This document shows positions 1 through 6,425 of a stretch of 9,009 nucleotides of DNA, one piece after another (position 1 is the first letter of the stretch; the number at the start of each line of letters is the position of its first letter). The notes under the pieces are model-generated. The model was not told the DNA's origin. It ran no database searches and saw only the letters and a program-made list of their open reading frames with translations. The stretch spans positions 2,197 to 11,205 of the forward strand of contig PMKA01000474.1 of NCBI GenBank assembly GCA_003157575.1, in the 5' to 3' direction. The position numbers were made by a program, and so were the translations under genes. Origin of the DNA: Opitutia bacterium. GTDB lineage: Bacteria; Verrucomicrobiota; Verrucomicrobiia; Opitutales; Opitutaceae.

Positions 1-62
1 CTACAGTCGACAAGCGGCGGCCCTGCTACACACCATTCGGCGATCGCCAAAATGCGCCGCCA
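1..62. repeat. Left direct repeat (may continue beyond the window)
   Basis: This matches 3988-4046 in the same orientation. Bases 1-20 match 3988-4007 with one mismatch, and bases 27-62 match 4011-4046 with one mismatch. Between them lie 6 nt here against 3 nt in the other copy. Similarity stops abruptly after base 62, inside codon 19 of the hsdR remnant. The other copy is the right arm of a hairpin; if this one has a partner arm, it lies left of the window. The two copies bracket the whole recQ/dprA block. It looks like a dispersed intergenic REP-like element, with no sign of a transposase gene. Confidence 0.9.
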
Positions 63-117
63 GTTCCTCAGACCATCCAAGGGCGGCGGCTTCGACGGTG
101 GATTCGTTGAGGGTCAT
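1..117 (-). pseudogene. Truncated start of a type I restriction subunit gene (hsdR')
   Basis: This 38-codon frame begins [15 protein letters not shown], which resembles the N-terminus of type I restriction R (HsdR) subunits, where an N-E-x-x-V-E-x-A-A-L-x-W pattern is followed by a short linker and the nuclease and translocase domains. Its ATG overlaps the stop codon of the dprA-like gene as ATGA (117-114), so it was the next gene of that operon. Family-like sequence ends at about residue 18. From codon 19 on, the frame runs through the left direct repeat and stops at bases 3-1. A working HsdR is roughly 800-1100 residues, so nothing functional remains here. The match is short and recognised by eye. 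The overlap position and the hsdM remnant at the other end of the operon support it. Confidence 0.65.
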
Positions 118-1424
118 GACAGATCGAGCCATTTCTGAGCCTGGATCGAACGATACCGAACCGGCTTCTTCGTCTTCTCGATCACCCCTTCATTCGCCAA
201 CCTCTGCAGCCAGGCCTTCGCCTGCGGTCCTGACACCCCGAGCCTCCGGGCCACGTCCTGTTCTGATGCAGGCTGAAGGAGGCTTCTCCCCACGAGGTTC
301 TTCACCGTCGAGAACAATTGCTTGGCCAAGTCATCCTCGATGACAGCGGCTGTTGGTGGGGCTGGCGGGACCGAAGGTTGAGCAGGGACCTCCTGCGCCG
401 GTTCTGCGGCGTTTTCCGCTGGCGGGCTCTCCTTCACCAGCAGCGGCAGGCTGTCCTGCAGAACCTCATGGGCCGCATTCTCCGCGCCCCGGACAATGGC
501 AGCCTGAAGCGCCTCGCCATCTTTCGGCTCCGGCCAGGGAAGAGCTCCTTTCCGGACCAACGCTTCATTCCCCTTGCCCGCGTTGCCGCCGATGCGGACA
601 AAAACCGGCCCAAAGGAATACTTCTCCAATTGTTCGATCGCGCCATTCCACGTGCCTCCCTTGTTGTAGTCGCTGTTCACAACCAGGGCGGCATCGGCGA
701 GGGCGTAGATCAGCTTGTTGCGCTGCATGGCGTTCCCGACGTTGAACCCCGCTGCTGGATCTACGGCGGAAACGAAAGCCAGCCGGCCCTCCATCAAACC
801 TTCGCGGTGTTCCCGGGCGAGCGCCGCCCGCTCCAGGCTGTCCGCCAAGACGCCGACCGCCTTGCCACAAGCTTGGCCTGCTCCCCGCATTGCCGCCTGA
901 TCGATTCCCCTGGCTCCTCCGGAAACGACCGTACGTCCGGCATTCGCGACCAGCCGGCCAACGGCCTCGGTATAGGCGAGAAGTTCATCGTCAACATGCC
1001 GCGAACCGACGACGGCCAATCCTCCCGATTCCAGCAACGCCGCCTCGCCGCAGCCATACAGCAGGGGCGGGGAATCCTCCTTCAACCGGCTCTTCAGACG
1101 CCGCGGATAGGCTGCGTCGGCCCGGCTGACAACCCAGATTGAGCGCGTAGTCCAACGGTCAACTGCCTGGCTCAAAAGAAATCCGCGCGCTAACAAGGTC
1201 TCAAGTCGTTTGCTTTCGACGATTCCCTCACAACGGCCCGCAATCTCCTTCGCCCCGGCTCCGAGCAGGTCGGCAGGCTGTTTCTCCTGATCGCGCAACA
1301 GGCGGGCCAGACGGTTGTACTCGCCGGGGGTCAGCAACTCCGATGATGCCTCCGAGCGCCCCGCGATGAGCGGAGCCATGAGGAGCAAAATTGCCTGCGT
1401 GTTGGGTGTCAGGGGTGCAATCAT
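114..1424 (-). CDS. DprA/Smf-family protein with winged-helix tail, partner of RecQ-PRTase
   Basis: This is a 436-residue member of the DprA (Smf) Rossmann-fold family; classical DprA binds single-stranded DNA and loads RecA during transformation. The ATG at 1424 was chosen because it overlaps the recQ stop as ATGA; an in-frame ATG at 1514 would lie deep inside recQ. Residues 1-100 are helical and N-terminal. The Rossmann core is about 110-290, with [10 protein letters not shown] (127-136), [12 protein letters not shown] (158-169), [19 protein letters not shown] (224-242) and NKGGTWNGA (244-252). A Pro/Ala/Glu-rich linker (about 323-350) leads to a winged helix (about 376-415). The core departs from classical DprA, which has a G-G-T-x-A-V-L segment and an S-G-S-x-x-T-A motif. 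Pairing with a PRTase gene and descent from a restriction operon suggest a defence or antitoxin role like ShosA rather than competence; that role is inference. Confidence 0.93.
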   Translation of the reverse strand: MIAPLTPNTQAILLLMAPLIAGRSEASSELLTPGEYNRLARLLRDQEKQPADLLGAGAKEIAGRCEGIVESKRLETLLARGFLLSQAVDRWTTRSIWVVSRADAAYPRRLKSRLKEDSPPLLYGCGEAALLESGGLAVVGSRHVDDELLAYTEAVGRLVANAGRTVVSGGARGIDQAAMRGAGQACGKAVGVLADSLERAALAREHREGLMEGRLAFVSAVDPAAGFNVGNAMQRNKLIYALADAALVVNSDYNKGGTWNGAIEQLEKYSFGPVFVRIGGNAGKGNEALVRKGALPWPEPKDGEALQAAIVRGAENAAHEVLQDSLPLLVKESPPAENAAEPAQEVPAQPSVPPAPPTAAVIEDDLAKQLFSTVKNLVGRSLLQPASEQDVARRLGVSGPQAKAWLQRLANEGVIEKTKKPVRYRSIQAQKWLDLS

Positions 1425-3496
1425 TCGGCGTGTCCGGTTGAAGCCAGTGCGAGCGGAAATACTGGTCCACCACCATGGGATCGCAATAGCCAGGCGGCAA
1501 CTGTAAGCGTCCATCGCGAATCAACCATGTCGTCCACTAACAGCACCGATCCCTCCGGCAGCGTGTCGACGATGATCGCGAGGGAGCCGTCGATGTTGCG
1601 CGCCTGTTGGATTCCGTTGGCCATCGTCTTCTGCTCCGGTCGGTCGGCGGTTCGGTCCAGTACCACATGAAACGGGAGCGTCAGTGCGGCGGCAAGCCGG
1701 CATGCGAAGTCCGGCACCAGATCCGGGTTCCGGCGGGAGGGTATGCAGGTTACCCAAACCGGTGCCGGTTGCGGGGCCCACTCGCGCACCAACTGCACGC
1801 AGGCCGCCACCAGTTCGTCTGCAAAGCGCCGGTCGCGATATTTGCCGCGACGGACCGTCTCGCCCCAGCCGGCATCGCCCCAGATGCAGAGCATCTTTCC
1901 TGGCTCGGCCCGCTGGTCGTCGGGGATATTCCCCTTCAATGCAAACTGTGGCATGCCTCCGTTTGGCCATTTCTTACGCAGCTCCAAGGGCAGGCTGGTG
2001 CGGCGCAAGAATGCCACGGCTTCTCGCACAAGGGCAGGATCTGCTTGAGTAGGTAGGGACGGCAGGGCTGGCGGCTGGAACCTGCCCGGTGACCCGTCGA
2101 GCGCGCGGATCAGAAATTCCATGTGGCCAGACGTCAGGCGCACATACTCCTGCATCTGGCGTTGCTCGGAGCGGCGCAAGGCGGTGAGGCGCTCGGCGCG
2201 CTGCCAGAAGGCCTCGCTCAGGTCAGCCGCAGTGAGCATCCATTTCGTTCGTTGTTTGGCGATCGGTGCCGGCGACTCGAGCGAGAGAAGGAGCAGCGTT
2301 TTTTCGATCCGCCCGAAGCTCGCGTTGATCTTTGCCATCAATTCATAGATCGAAAGCCCGTTCGGTGCCGCGTGCAGAGCCTCGAGCACCTGGCGCACCT
2401 CTTCCTGGGTTGGGAAGGCGCTCCCGATGAAATAGTCCGTGATTTCCGTTTCCTCCCTCCCGCTCAGCACCACGCCATACGCCGCCGTGAGCGCCCGGCC
2501 CGCACGGCCGACTTGCTGGTAATACGCGACCGCCGAGCCCGGAGACTGATAGTGGACGACGAAGGCGAGGTCGGGCTTGTCGAAACCCATGCCAAGGGCG
2601 GTGGTCGCCACCAGCGCCTTCACCTGGTTGTCGAGCAGGTCCTGCTCGATTTGCGGCCGGCGGTCGCCGGATTCCCCGGTGTAGGATTCGACAGCGATGC
2701 CGCGCGTGCGCAACCATTCGGCCACTTGCACCGCGTCGCGAACCGTGAGCGTGTAGACAATTCCGCTGCCCGGGATTGTCGGCAGCACCTGGGCCAGCCA
2801 GGCGAGGCGTTCTGCCTGGTCCGGCATGCGGATGGCCTGCAGGAAAAGCGACGGCCGGCTCAGGTCGCCTCGTGACACAGCCAGATCAGGACCCAATACC
2901 ACCTGAAGGTCGTCCATGACCCGGTTGTTGGCTGTGGCAGTCGTCGCCAGCAACCGGAGATTCGGGGGCAGCGTACGAACGATGCGCTCAATCAAGCGAT
3001 AATGCGGGCGAAAATCGTGTCCCCAATCCGAGATGCAGTGCGCCTCGTCAATCACGAGCAGGGCGATGCGGGCGGCGACCCCGGCGAGGACCTCCGAACG
3101 GAAATGTTCGTTGCCCAGGCGTTCAGGGGAGATGAGGAGGATGTCGATCTCATTGCGCCCCAGAGCGGCCTCGACCGCCGGCCAGTCGTCCTGGTTGTCC
3201 GAGTTGATCGTCAGGGCGCGAACGCCGATCCTCTCGGCAGCCACGATCTGATTGCGCATCAGCGCCAGCAAGGGAGACACCAGCAGCGTGGGCCCCGCTC
3301 CCGCTTCCCGCAGCAGCTTGGTGGCGATGAAATAGACAAAGCTCTTGCCCCAGCCCGTCTTCTGGACAACCAGGAGCCGCCCCCGGCCATCCACGACATG
3401 TTGGATTGCCTCCTCCTGACCGTCGCGAAACGCGGCCCCGACATTTTGAGTGCCGAGTCGCAGCAGTTCGAGAGCGCGGTCGGGGTTGTAGGGCAT
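1421..3496 (-). CDS. RecQ-like DNA helicase fused to a phosphoribosyltransferase domain
   Basis: This 691-residue protein has an SF2 helicase core with Walker A QKTGWGKS (45-52), the RecQ signature [15 protein letters not shown] (150-164), motif III ATTATA (184-189) and motif VI QVGRAGR (328-334). Residues 375-465 resemble the region after the RecQ core, but the zinc-binding cysteines are absent: the usual Y-x-x-T-x-x-C segment reads [12 protein letters not shown], and no CxxC pair follows. Residues about 530-685 form a ComF-like PRTase with a CIPSRRNPD segment (584-592) and a PRPP loop [13 protein letters not shown] (651-663). The expected role is 3'-5' DNA unwinding joined to a PRPP-dependent or PRPP-sensing activity of unknown substrate. 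The ATG at 3496 has an in-frame stop only 18 nt upstream; that stop also ends the hsdM remnant. Similar RecQ-PRTase proteins exist elsewhere. A defence or toxin role, by analogy with ShosT, is inference. Confidence 0.93.
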   Translation of the reverse strand: MPYNPDRALELLRLGTQNVGAAFRDGQEEAIQHVVDGRGRLLVVQKTGWGKSFVYFIATKLLREAGAGPTLLVSPLLALMRNQIVAAERIGVRALTINSDNQDDWPAVEAALGRNEIDILLISPERLGNEHFRSEVLAGVAARIALLVIDEAHCISDWGHDFRPHYRLIERIVRTLPPNLRLLATTATANNRVMDDLQVVLGPDLAVSRGDLSRPSLFLQAIRMPDQAERLAWLAQVLPTIPGSGIVYTLTVRDAVQVAEWLRTRGIAVESYTGESGDRRPQIEQDLLDNQVKALVATTALGMGFDKPDLAFVVHYQSPGSAVAYYQQVGRAGRALTAAYGVVLSGREETEITDYFIGSAFPTQEEVRQVLEALHAAPNGLSIYELMAKINASFGRIEKTLLLLSLESPAPIAKQRTKWMLTAADLSEAFWQRAERLTALRRSEQRQMQEYVRLTSGHMEFLIRALDGSPGRFQPPALPSLPTQADPALVREAVAFLRRTSLPLELRKKWPNGGMPQFALKGNIPDDQRAEPGKMLCIWGDAGWGETVRRGKYRDRRFADELVAACVQLVREWAPQPAPVWVTCIPSRRNPDLVPDFACRLAAALTLPFHVVLDRTADRPEQKTMANGIQQARNIDGSLAIIVDTLPEGSVLLVDDMVDSRWTLTVAAWLLRSHGGGPVFPLALASTGHAE

Positions 3497-3514
3497 GGCG
3501 TCAACTCGCAGGGT

Positions 3515-3592
3515 TCAGCCGGTGGCCAGCCAGAGCTTGGCTTCAAAGCCGATGTTTGCGGACGACGCAGGGGAAGACATAGCGTGAGCCAT
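3515..3592 (-). pseudogene. 25-codon remnant of a type I methyltransferase gene (hsdM')
   Basis: The minus strand has an ATG at 3592 (alternative ATG at 3580) and a 25-residue frame containing ANIGFEAKLWLA, followed by T-G and a stop. This is the characteristic start of type I modification subunits (HsdM), which continue with A-D-x-L-R and a region of about 500 residues carrying the adenine methyltransferase. Here homology stops after about 23 residues, and recQ begins 18 nt further on. The rest of hsdM, and any hsdS, is missing between these points. The remnant could still act as a short leader ORF feeding ribosomes to recQ, since both are in the same frame and separated by one stop codon. 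It is too short for ordinary gene finding. Identification is by eye from a very conserved segment. Confidence 0.72.
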
Positions 3593-3603
3593 GACGTCGA
3601 GAG

Positions 3604-3632
3604 GATCTAGCGTGCGAGGGGCACCCGCGCAA
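3604..3632 (-). promoter_or_regulatory. Possible promoter of the hsdM'-recQ-dprA operon
   Basis: On the minus strand TTGCGC (3632-3627) and TAGATC (3609-3604) are separated by exactly 17 nt, resembling -35 and -10 boxes. Both match the consensus only partly (about 4/6 and 3/6). Transcription would start only a few bases before the hsdM' ATG at 3592. No Shine-Dalgarno sequence is seen. Position is the main support; box quality is weak. Confidence 0.25.
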
Positions 3633-3928
3633 CGCGAAAGTCGAAAAAGAGAATTCAGCGGACATCAAAATCCGTACAGTTCCGGCCGTTCTTTCTTCCA
3701 AGCAGCCGATGGCCGTGCCCAATCCCCAGACGCGATGCTCAGGAGCCGATCGTAAAGGGTTATATTTTGTAAATGTGAATGGGCCGATCCGATGGGGCCA
3801 GGTTCACCATTTACCTTTTCGAGCTCCTCCGACCATTTCCTTCCTGGACCGCCATTCCACAGCAACAGCCCGAGGAGTTTGCTGGCATGGGCCGCGAAGC
3901 CCGCTTATCCGGATTCACGCAGTCGGAT
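3633..3928. other. Gene-poor spacer with one weak small reading frame
   Basis: No recognisable gene lies in this stretch. The longest plausible frame is on the minus strand, ending at 3665. It is open from 3904 and would need a TTG start (for example at 3865, giving 66 residues that end KKERPELYGF). It contains W, K and R residues in a protein-like mix, but matches no family I know and has no ATG start or ribosome site. An AT-rich patch (about 3758-3778) stands out from the GC-rich surroundings, without clear promoter boxes. The stretch could be worn-down accessory DNA or a small unknown gene. Confidence 0.35.
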
Positions 3929-4013
3929 GTAGGGCCGCCGCTTGTCGGCTGGCCGCTTCCCCTGTGGCGAGGCGGCGAGCGCCCGCCCTACAGCCGACAA
4001 GCGGCGGTTCTAC
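3929..4013. repeat. REP-like intergenic hairpin (85 bp)
   Basis: The arms at 3929-3951 and 3991-4013 are inverted complements over 23 bp with two mismatches. They read gtagggccgccgcttgtcgg... and ...ccgacaagcggcggttctac, separated by 39 nt of GC-rich sequence. The right arm is part of the direct repeat at 3988-4046, and one arm recurs at the left window edge. Multi-copy palindromes between genes are typical of REP or REPIN elements. It could also act as a bidirectional transcription stop between the two divergent operons, but no T-tract follows. Confidence 0.8.
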
Positions 4014-4046
4014 ACACCATTCGGTGATCGCCAAAATGCGCCGCCA
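3988..4046. repeat. Right direct repeat, second copy of bases 1-62
   Basis: This 59-bp copy matches the window start in the same orientation, with two mismatches plus a 3-nt length difference in a short internal segment. Its left third is the right arm of the REP-like hairpin. Similarity ends after 'cgccgcca' in both copies. Recombination between the copies would remove about 3.99 kb, carrying hsdM', recQ-PRTase, dprA and hsdR' as one block. Confidence 0.9.
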
Positions 4047-4101
4047 TCAGCCCAGCTCACCCCGTCGATCCCCTGGCGTTAAGAAGAGGTGGAACCAGAT
4101 C

Positions 4102-4168
4102 CTCTTGGACCGACCACAAACTTCAAAACATGGGGCTCTCTTTGACCGACCACAAACGACAAAACATG
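4102..4168. repeat. Two tandem copies of a 31-nt motif, period 36 bp
   Basis: Bases 4102-4132 and 4138-4168 match at 28 of 31 positions. The shared core is gaccgaccacaaac, then two variable bases, then caaaacatg. With only two copies and a 5-nt gap it is not a CRISPR array. Repeated short motifs of this kind occur at the ends of some transposons, such as the IS21 family, and as regulator-binding sites; neither use can be shown here. It lies 131-197 nt upstream of the tetR start. The remainder of 4047-4253 holds no recognisable gene. Confidence 0.75.
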
Positions 4169-4253
4169 ACCCTCGGCTCCCCCCCGCCCGGGTGTGCGCA
4201 ACGGTGAGATCCTCAAGCTCAAGCCCGCGGAAATGGCTGATGAGAGAAAATTT

Positions 4254-4282
4254 TTATCGACTTTTTAATCGATCGATGTAAT
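4254..4282 (+). promoter_or_regulatory. Possible promoter of the efflux operon
   Basis: TTATCG (4254-4259) and TGTAAT (4277-4282) are 17 nt apart; the second matches the -10 consensus at 5 of 6 bases and the first at 3 of 6. Transcription would begin near 4289, about 10 nt before the tetR ATG, leaving an almost leaderless mRNA. That fits the lack of a Shine-Dalgarno sequence. The -10 box lies at the centre of the palindrome at 4264-4294. Confidence 0.4.
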
Positions 4283-4294
4283 CGAATGATTAAA
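4264..4294. promoter_or_regulatory. Palindromic operator, likely the TetR binding site
   Basis: TTTAATCGATCGAT (4264-4277) and ATCGAATGATTAAA (4281-4294) are inverted complements at 12 of 14 positions around a 3-nt centre, giving a 31-bp near-palindrome ending 4 nt before the tetR ATG. Its size and position suit the dimeric binding of TetR-family repressors, and it covers the likely -10 box. Autorepression of the whole pump operon is therefore expected. Binding by this particular protein is inference. Confidence 0.6.
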
Positions 4295-4298
4295 TCAA

Positions 4299-4967
4299 AT
4301 GACTATCCAAGCTCCCTCACGCGCTACTGAAACCCGTGAACGCATTCTCGCTGCGGCCATCGAGGTGTTTGCGGAAAAAGGCTTCGCTCAGGCTTCCACG
4401 CGTGAAATCGCGAAGCGAGCACGGGCCAATATCGCTTCGCTGCATTACCACTTTGGAGACAAAGCGGATCTGTATCGTGCGGTGTTCGCCCAGCCTTCCA
4501 TGCGGGCGACGGCCGAGGTGCTGGGCGTGCCGCCGGAAGAAGCGCCATTCGAAGCGATCTTCCGGCATTTGATACGGCAATTCCTAAACGGTCTCGCTGA
4601 CGGACACTTTCCCAAGCTGTTCGCTCGGGAGCAGATCGAGCCCTCGGGGCTGCTGGGAGACACTTGGATCAAGGAGATCCATCTGACGCACGACTTGGTG
4701 GTCGGCTCTCTCGTTCGCGAATTGCGGATCGCCGCGCCTGACAAGGAAGTGCATCGGCTCGCATTCGCATTGATGGGCTTGCCGCTGATTTTGGATCACG
4801 GTCGACCGCTCGTCAACCTGATCGCCCCCGAGCTGCTCACCGAGCCGAACTGGGTGGAGGTCACACTCGAGCGGCTGATGGACTACGCGCGGGCCCTGAT
4901 CGCCGCTGAACGCGCGCGCCGTGAGGCCAATGCCACTTCGTTAGCTCCGGCTCCTGCCGCTCCCTAA
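4299..4967 (+). CDS. TetR-family repressor, CerR/CecR type, of the efflux operon
   Basis: This 222-residue regulator has an N-terminal TetR DNA-binding domain (about 10-60). It contains the recognition-helix segment S-T-R-E-I-A-K-R-A (33-41) and the typical S-L-H-Y-H-F-G-D-K-A-D-L-Y ending (47-59). The C-terminal ligand/dimer domain (about 80-205) contains LFAREQIEPSGL (107-118), characteristic of the CerR/CecR (YbiH, DUF1956) group, whose members control multidrug exporters. The tail is Ala/Pro-rich. The start follows directly after a 31-bp palindrome and has no ribosome site. It is the first gene of the operon, 17 nt before the outer-membrane gene, so it probably represses itself and the pump until a toxic compound binds. 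The ligand cannot be told from sequence. Confidence 0.96.
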   Translation: MTIQAPSRATETRERILAAAIEVFAEKGFAQASTREIAKRARANIASLHYHFGDKADLYRAVFAQPSMRATAEVLGVPPEEAPFEAIFRHLIRQFLNGLADGHFPKLFAREQIEPSGLLGDTWIKEIHLTHDLVVGSLVRELRIAAPDKEVHRLAFALMGLPLILDHGRPLVNLIAPELLTEPNWVEVTLERLMDYARALIAAERARREANATSLAPAPAAP

Positions 4968-4984
4968 CCGCCGAACCTATTGCG

Positions 4985-6397
4985 ATGAGAAGACTCATTT
5001 TCTCAACACTTGCCTTGGCTTTCGCCGGTTGCGCGGAGGGGCCCAATTACCGGCCCCCCGACGCCACCACCGCTGGCGTGCCAGCTGGCTGGCATGCCAA
5101 ATTGCCGCATGAGGGCGACCTCACCGAGCTCACCCAATGGTGGCAGCGGTTCGACGATCCGGTCCTCACGCACCTCATCGAAACCGCGGAGCAAAACAGC
5201 CCGACCCTGGCGCTCGCCGTCGGCAGGGTCCGCGCCGCCCGCGCCTCCGTGCAGTCCAGCCGCGGGGCGCTGTTTCCCTCGTTGTCCGGCTCCGGGTCTG
5301 TCACGCGGGGCAAGGATCAGTCCGCAGCGGTCCCGGGGTTGACGACCACCAAGTCGGCTTCTGCTGACGCTTCATGGGAACTCGACCTTTTCGGGGGCAA
5401 CCGGCGGAGTCTGGAAGGCAGCAAGGCCCGCCTTGCCTCCGCCGAAGCCGATTGGCACGACGCCCGCGTCACGCTCGCCGCCGAGGTGGCGGACGCCTAC
5501 ACGCTCGCCCGCGAGTATCAGAACCTGCTTTCCCTTTACACCGAGGAGTTCGCCTCACGCCAGGCCACCGAGCAGTTGACCGCGCTCAAGATCCGCGAAG
5601 GCCTGACCGCCAGCTCCGACGCGCTCTCGATCGAGGCATCGACAGCGAGCAGCGCGAACACGCTGGAAAGCCAAAAGGGTCTTTATGCCCAGCAGATCAA
5701 CCTGCTCGTGAGGCTCACCGGCCTGAGTTATGGCGAGATTGAGAACGCCCTCGGCGAGCGCCGCGATATCCCGCAGCTCCGGGAGGGAACCACACTCGCC
5801 TTTCCCGCGAGCATCGTTTCGCAACGGCCGGACGTTCGCTCCTCCGAGCGGCAACTCGCCGCCGCCAGCGCCGACATCGGCGTGGCCATCGCCGACCGGC
5901 TGCCTTCGCTCACGCTGGGCGGCTCGATCGGGATCAATGCGACCCGCGCCAGCGGCAGCGCGACGACGCAACGCACCTGGTCGTTCGGTCCGTCATTGAG
6001 CGTGCCGCTGTTCACCGGCGGTCAAGCCGCGGCCAAAGTCGAGTCCGCTCGCGCCAGCTACGATCAGGCGCTGGCCTCCTACCGCTCGTCCGTGCTGACT
6101 GCGGTCAAGGAAATCGAAGATGCGCTCGTGCGCGTCGACACGATCGGCCAGCGCGCCGCGTTTGCCGAGAAGGCCATGGCCAACTACCGCGCGTATTTCG
6201 TCGCTCTCGAGGAAAGCTACCGCGCCGGTCGCTCCTCCTTGCTCGAGCTCGAAGACGCCCGCCGCCAGAGCCTCGCCAGCCAGGAAATGCTCTTCGCCGT
6301 TCGCCTCGAGCAAGCGCAGTCCTGGATCGCCCTCTACAAAGCTGCCGGCGGCGGGTGGGACAACTCCACCGCCATCGTCGCCGCCGCTGCCCGCTGA
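4985..6397 (+). CDS. Outer-membrane efflux lipoprotein, OprM/NodT (TolC-like) family
   Basis: This 470-residue protein forms the outer-membrane exit duct of a tripartite pump. A short signal peptide ends in FAGC, giving a lipid-modified Cys16; Phe at -3 is slightly unusual for a lipobox. Two OEP repeats follow (about 55-245 and 270-455). Family motifs are FPSL (97-100), WELDLFG (131-137), SQRPDVR (279-285), LPSLTL (306-311) and PLFTGG (341-346). The length is normal for the family. It starts 17 nt after tetR and 28 nt before the adaptor gene, without a clear Shine-Dalgarno sequence. Having the outer-membrane gene ahead of adaptor and transporter is less common than the MexAB-OprM order. Confidence 0.96.
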   Translation: MRRLIFSTLALAFAGCAEGPNYRPPDATTAGVPAGWHAKLPHEGDLTELTQWWQRFDDPVLTHLIETAEQNSPTLALAVGRVRAARASVQSSRGALFPSLSGSGSVTRGKDQSAAVPGLTTTKSASADASWELDLFGGNRRSLEGSKARLASAEADWHDARVTLAAEVADAYTLAREYQNLLSLYTEEFASRQATEQLTALKIREGLTASSDALSIEASTASSANTLESQKGLYAQQINLLVRLTGLSYGEIENALGERRDIPQLREGTTLAFPASIVSQRPDVRSSERQLAAASADIGVAIADRLPSLTLGGSIGINATRASGSATTQRTWSFGPSLSVPLFTGGQAAAKVESARASYDQALASYRSSVLTAVKEIEDALVRVDTIGQRAAFAEKAMANYRAYFVALEESYRAGRSSLLELEDARRQSLASQEMLFAVRLEQAQSWIALYKAAGGGWDNSTAIVAAAAR

Positions 6398-6425
6398 ACC
6401 TTTAACCTCTCCCATCTCCCGTCGC

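Noticed and set aside
1425..1514. In-frame upstream ATG giving a 466-residue DprA-like protein
   Set aside because: It would lie 90 nt inside recQ, and the added residues do not resemble the family. The ATG at 1424 overlaps the recQ stop as ATGA, the usual coupled arrangement.
2123..2875. Long plus-strand frame opposite recQ
   Set aside because: It is rich in Arg and His with no motif, typical of an antisense shadow of a GC-rich gene.
3665..3865. 66-codon minus-strand frame as a real gene
   Set aside because: It needs a TTG start, has no ribosome site and matches no family I know. It is kept only as a remark on the spacer.
4102..4168. CRISPR array
   Set aside because: Only two repeats with a 5-nt gap, and no cas genes.
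4194..4268. Plus-strand frame with V-R-N-G-E-I-L-K-L-K-P-A-E-M as a gene remnant
   Set aside because: Codon use looks protein-like, but it is only 24 codons, has no recognised family and runs into the promoter region. Too weak to call.
6120..6425. Extended 479-residue version of the adaptor protein
   Set aside because: The extra 102 codons overlap the outer-membrane gene in another frame, and the ATG at 6426 begins a clear lipoprotein signal peptide.
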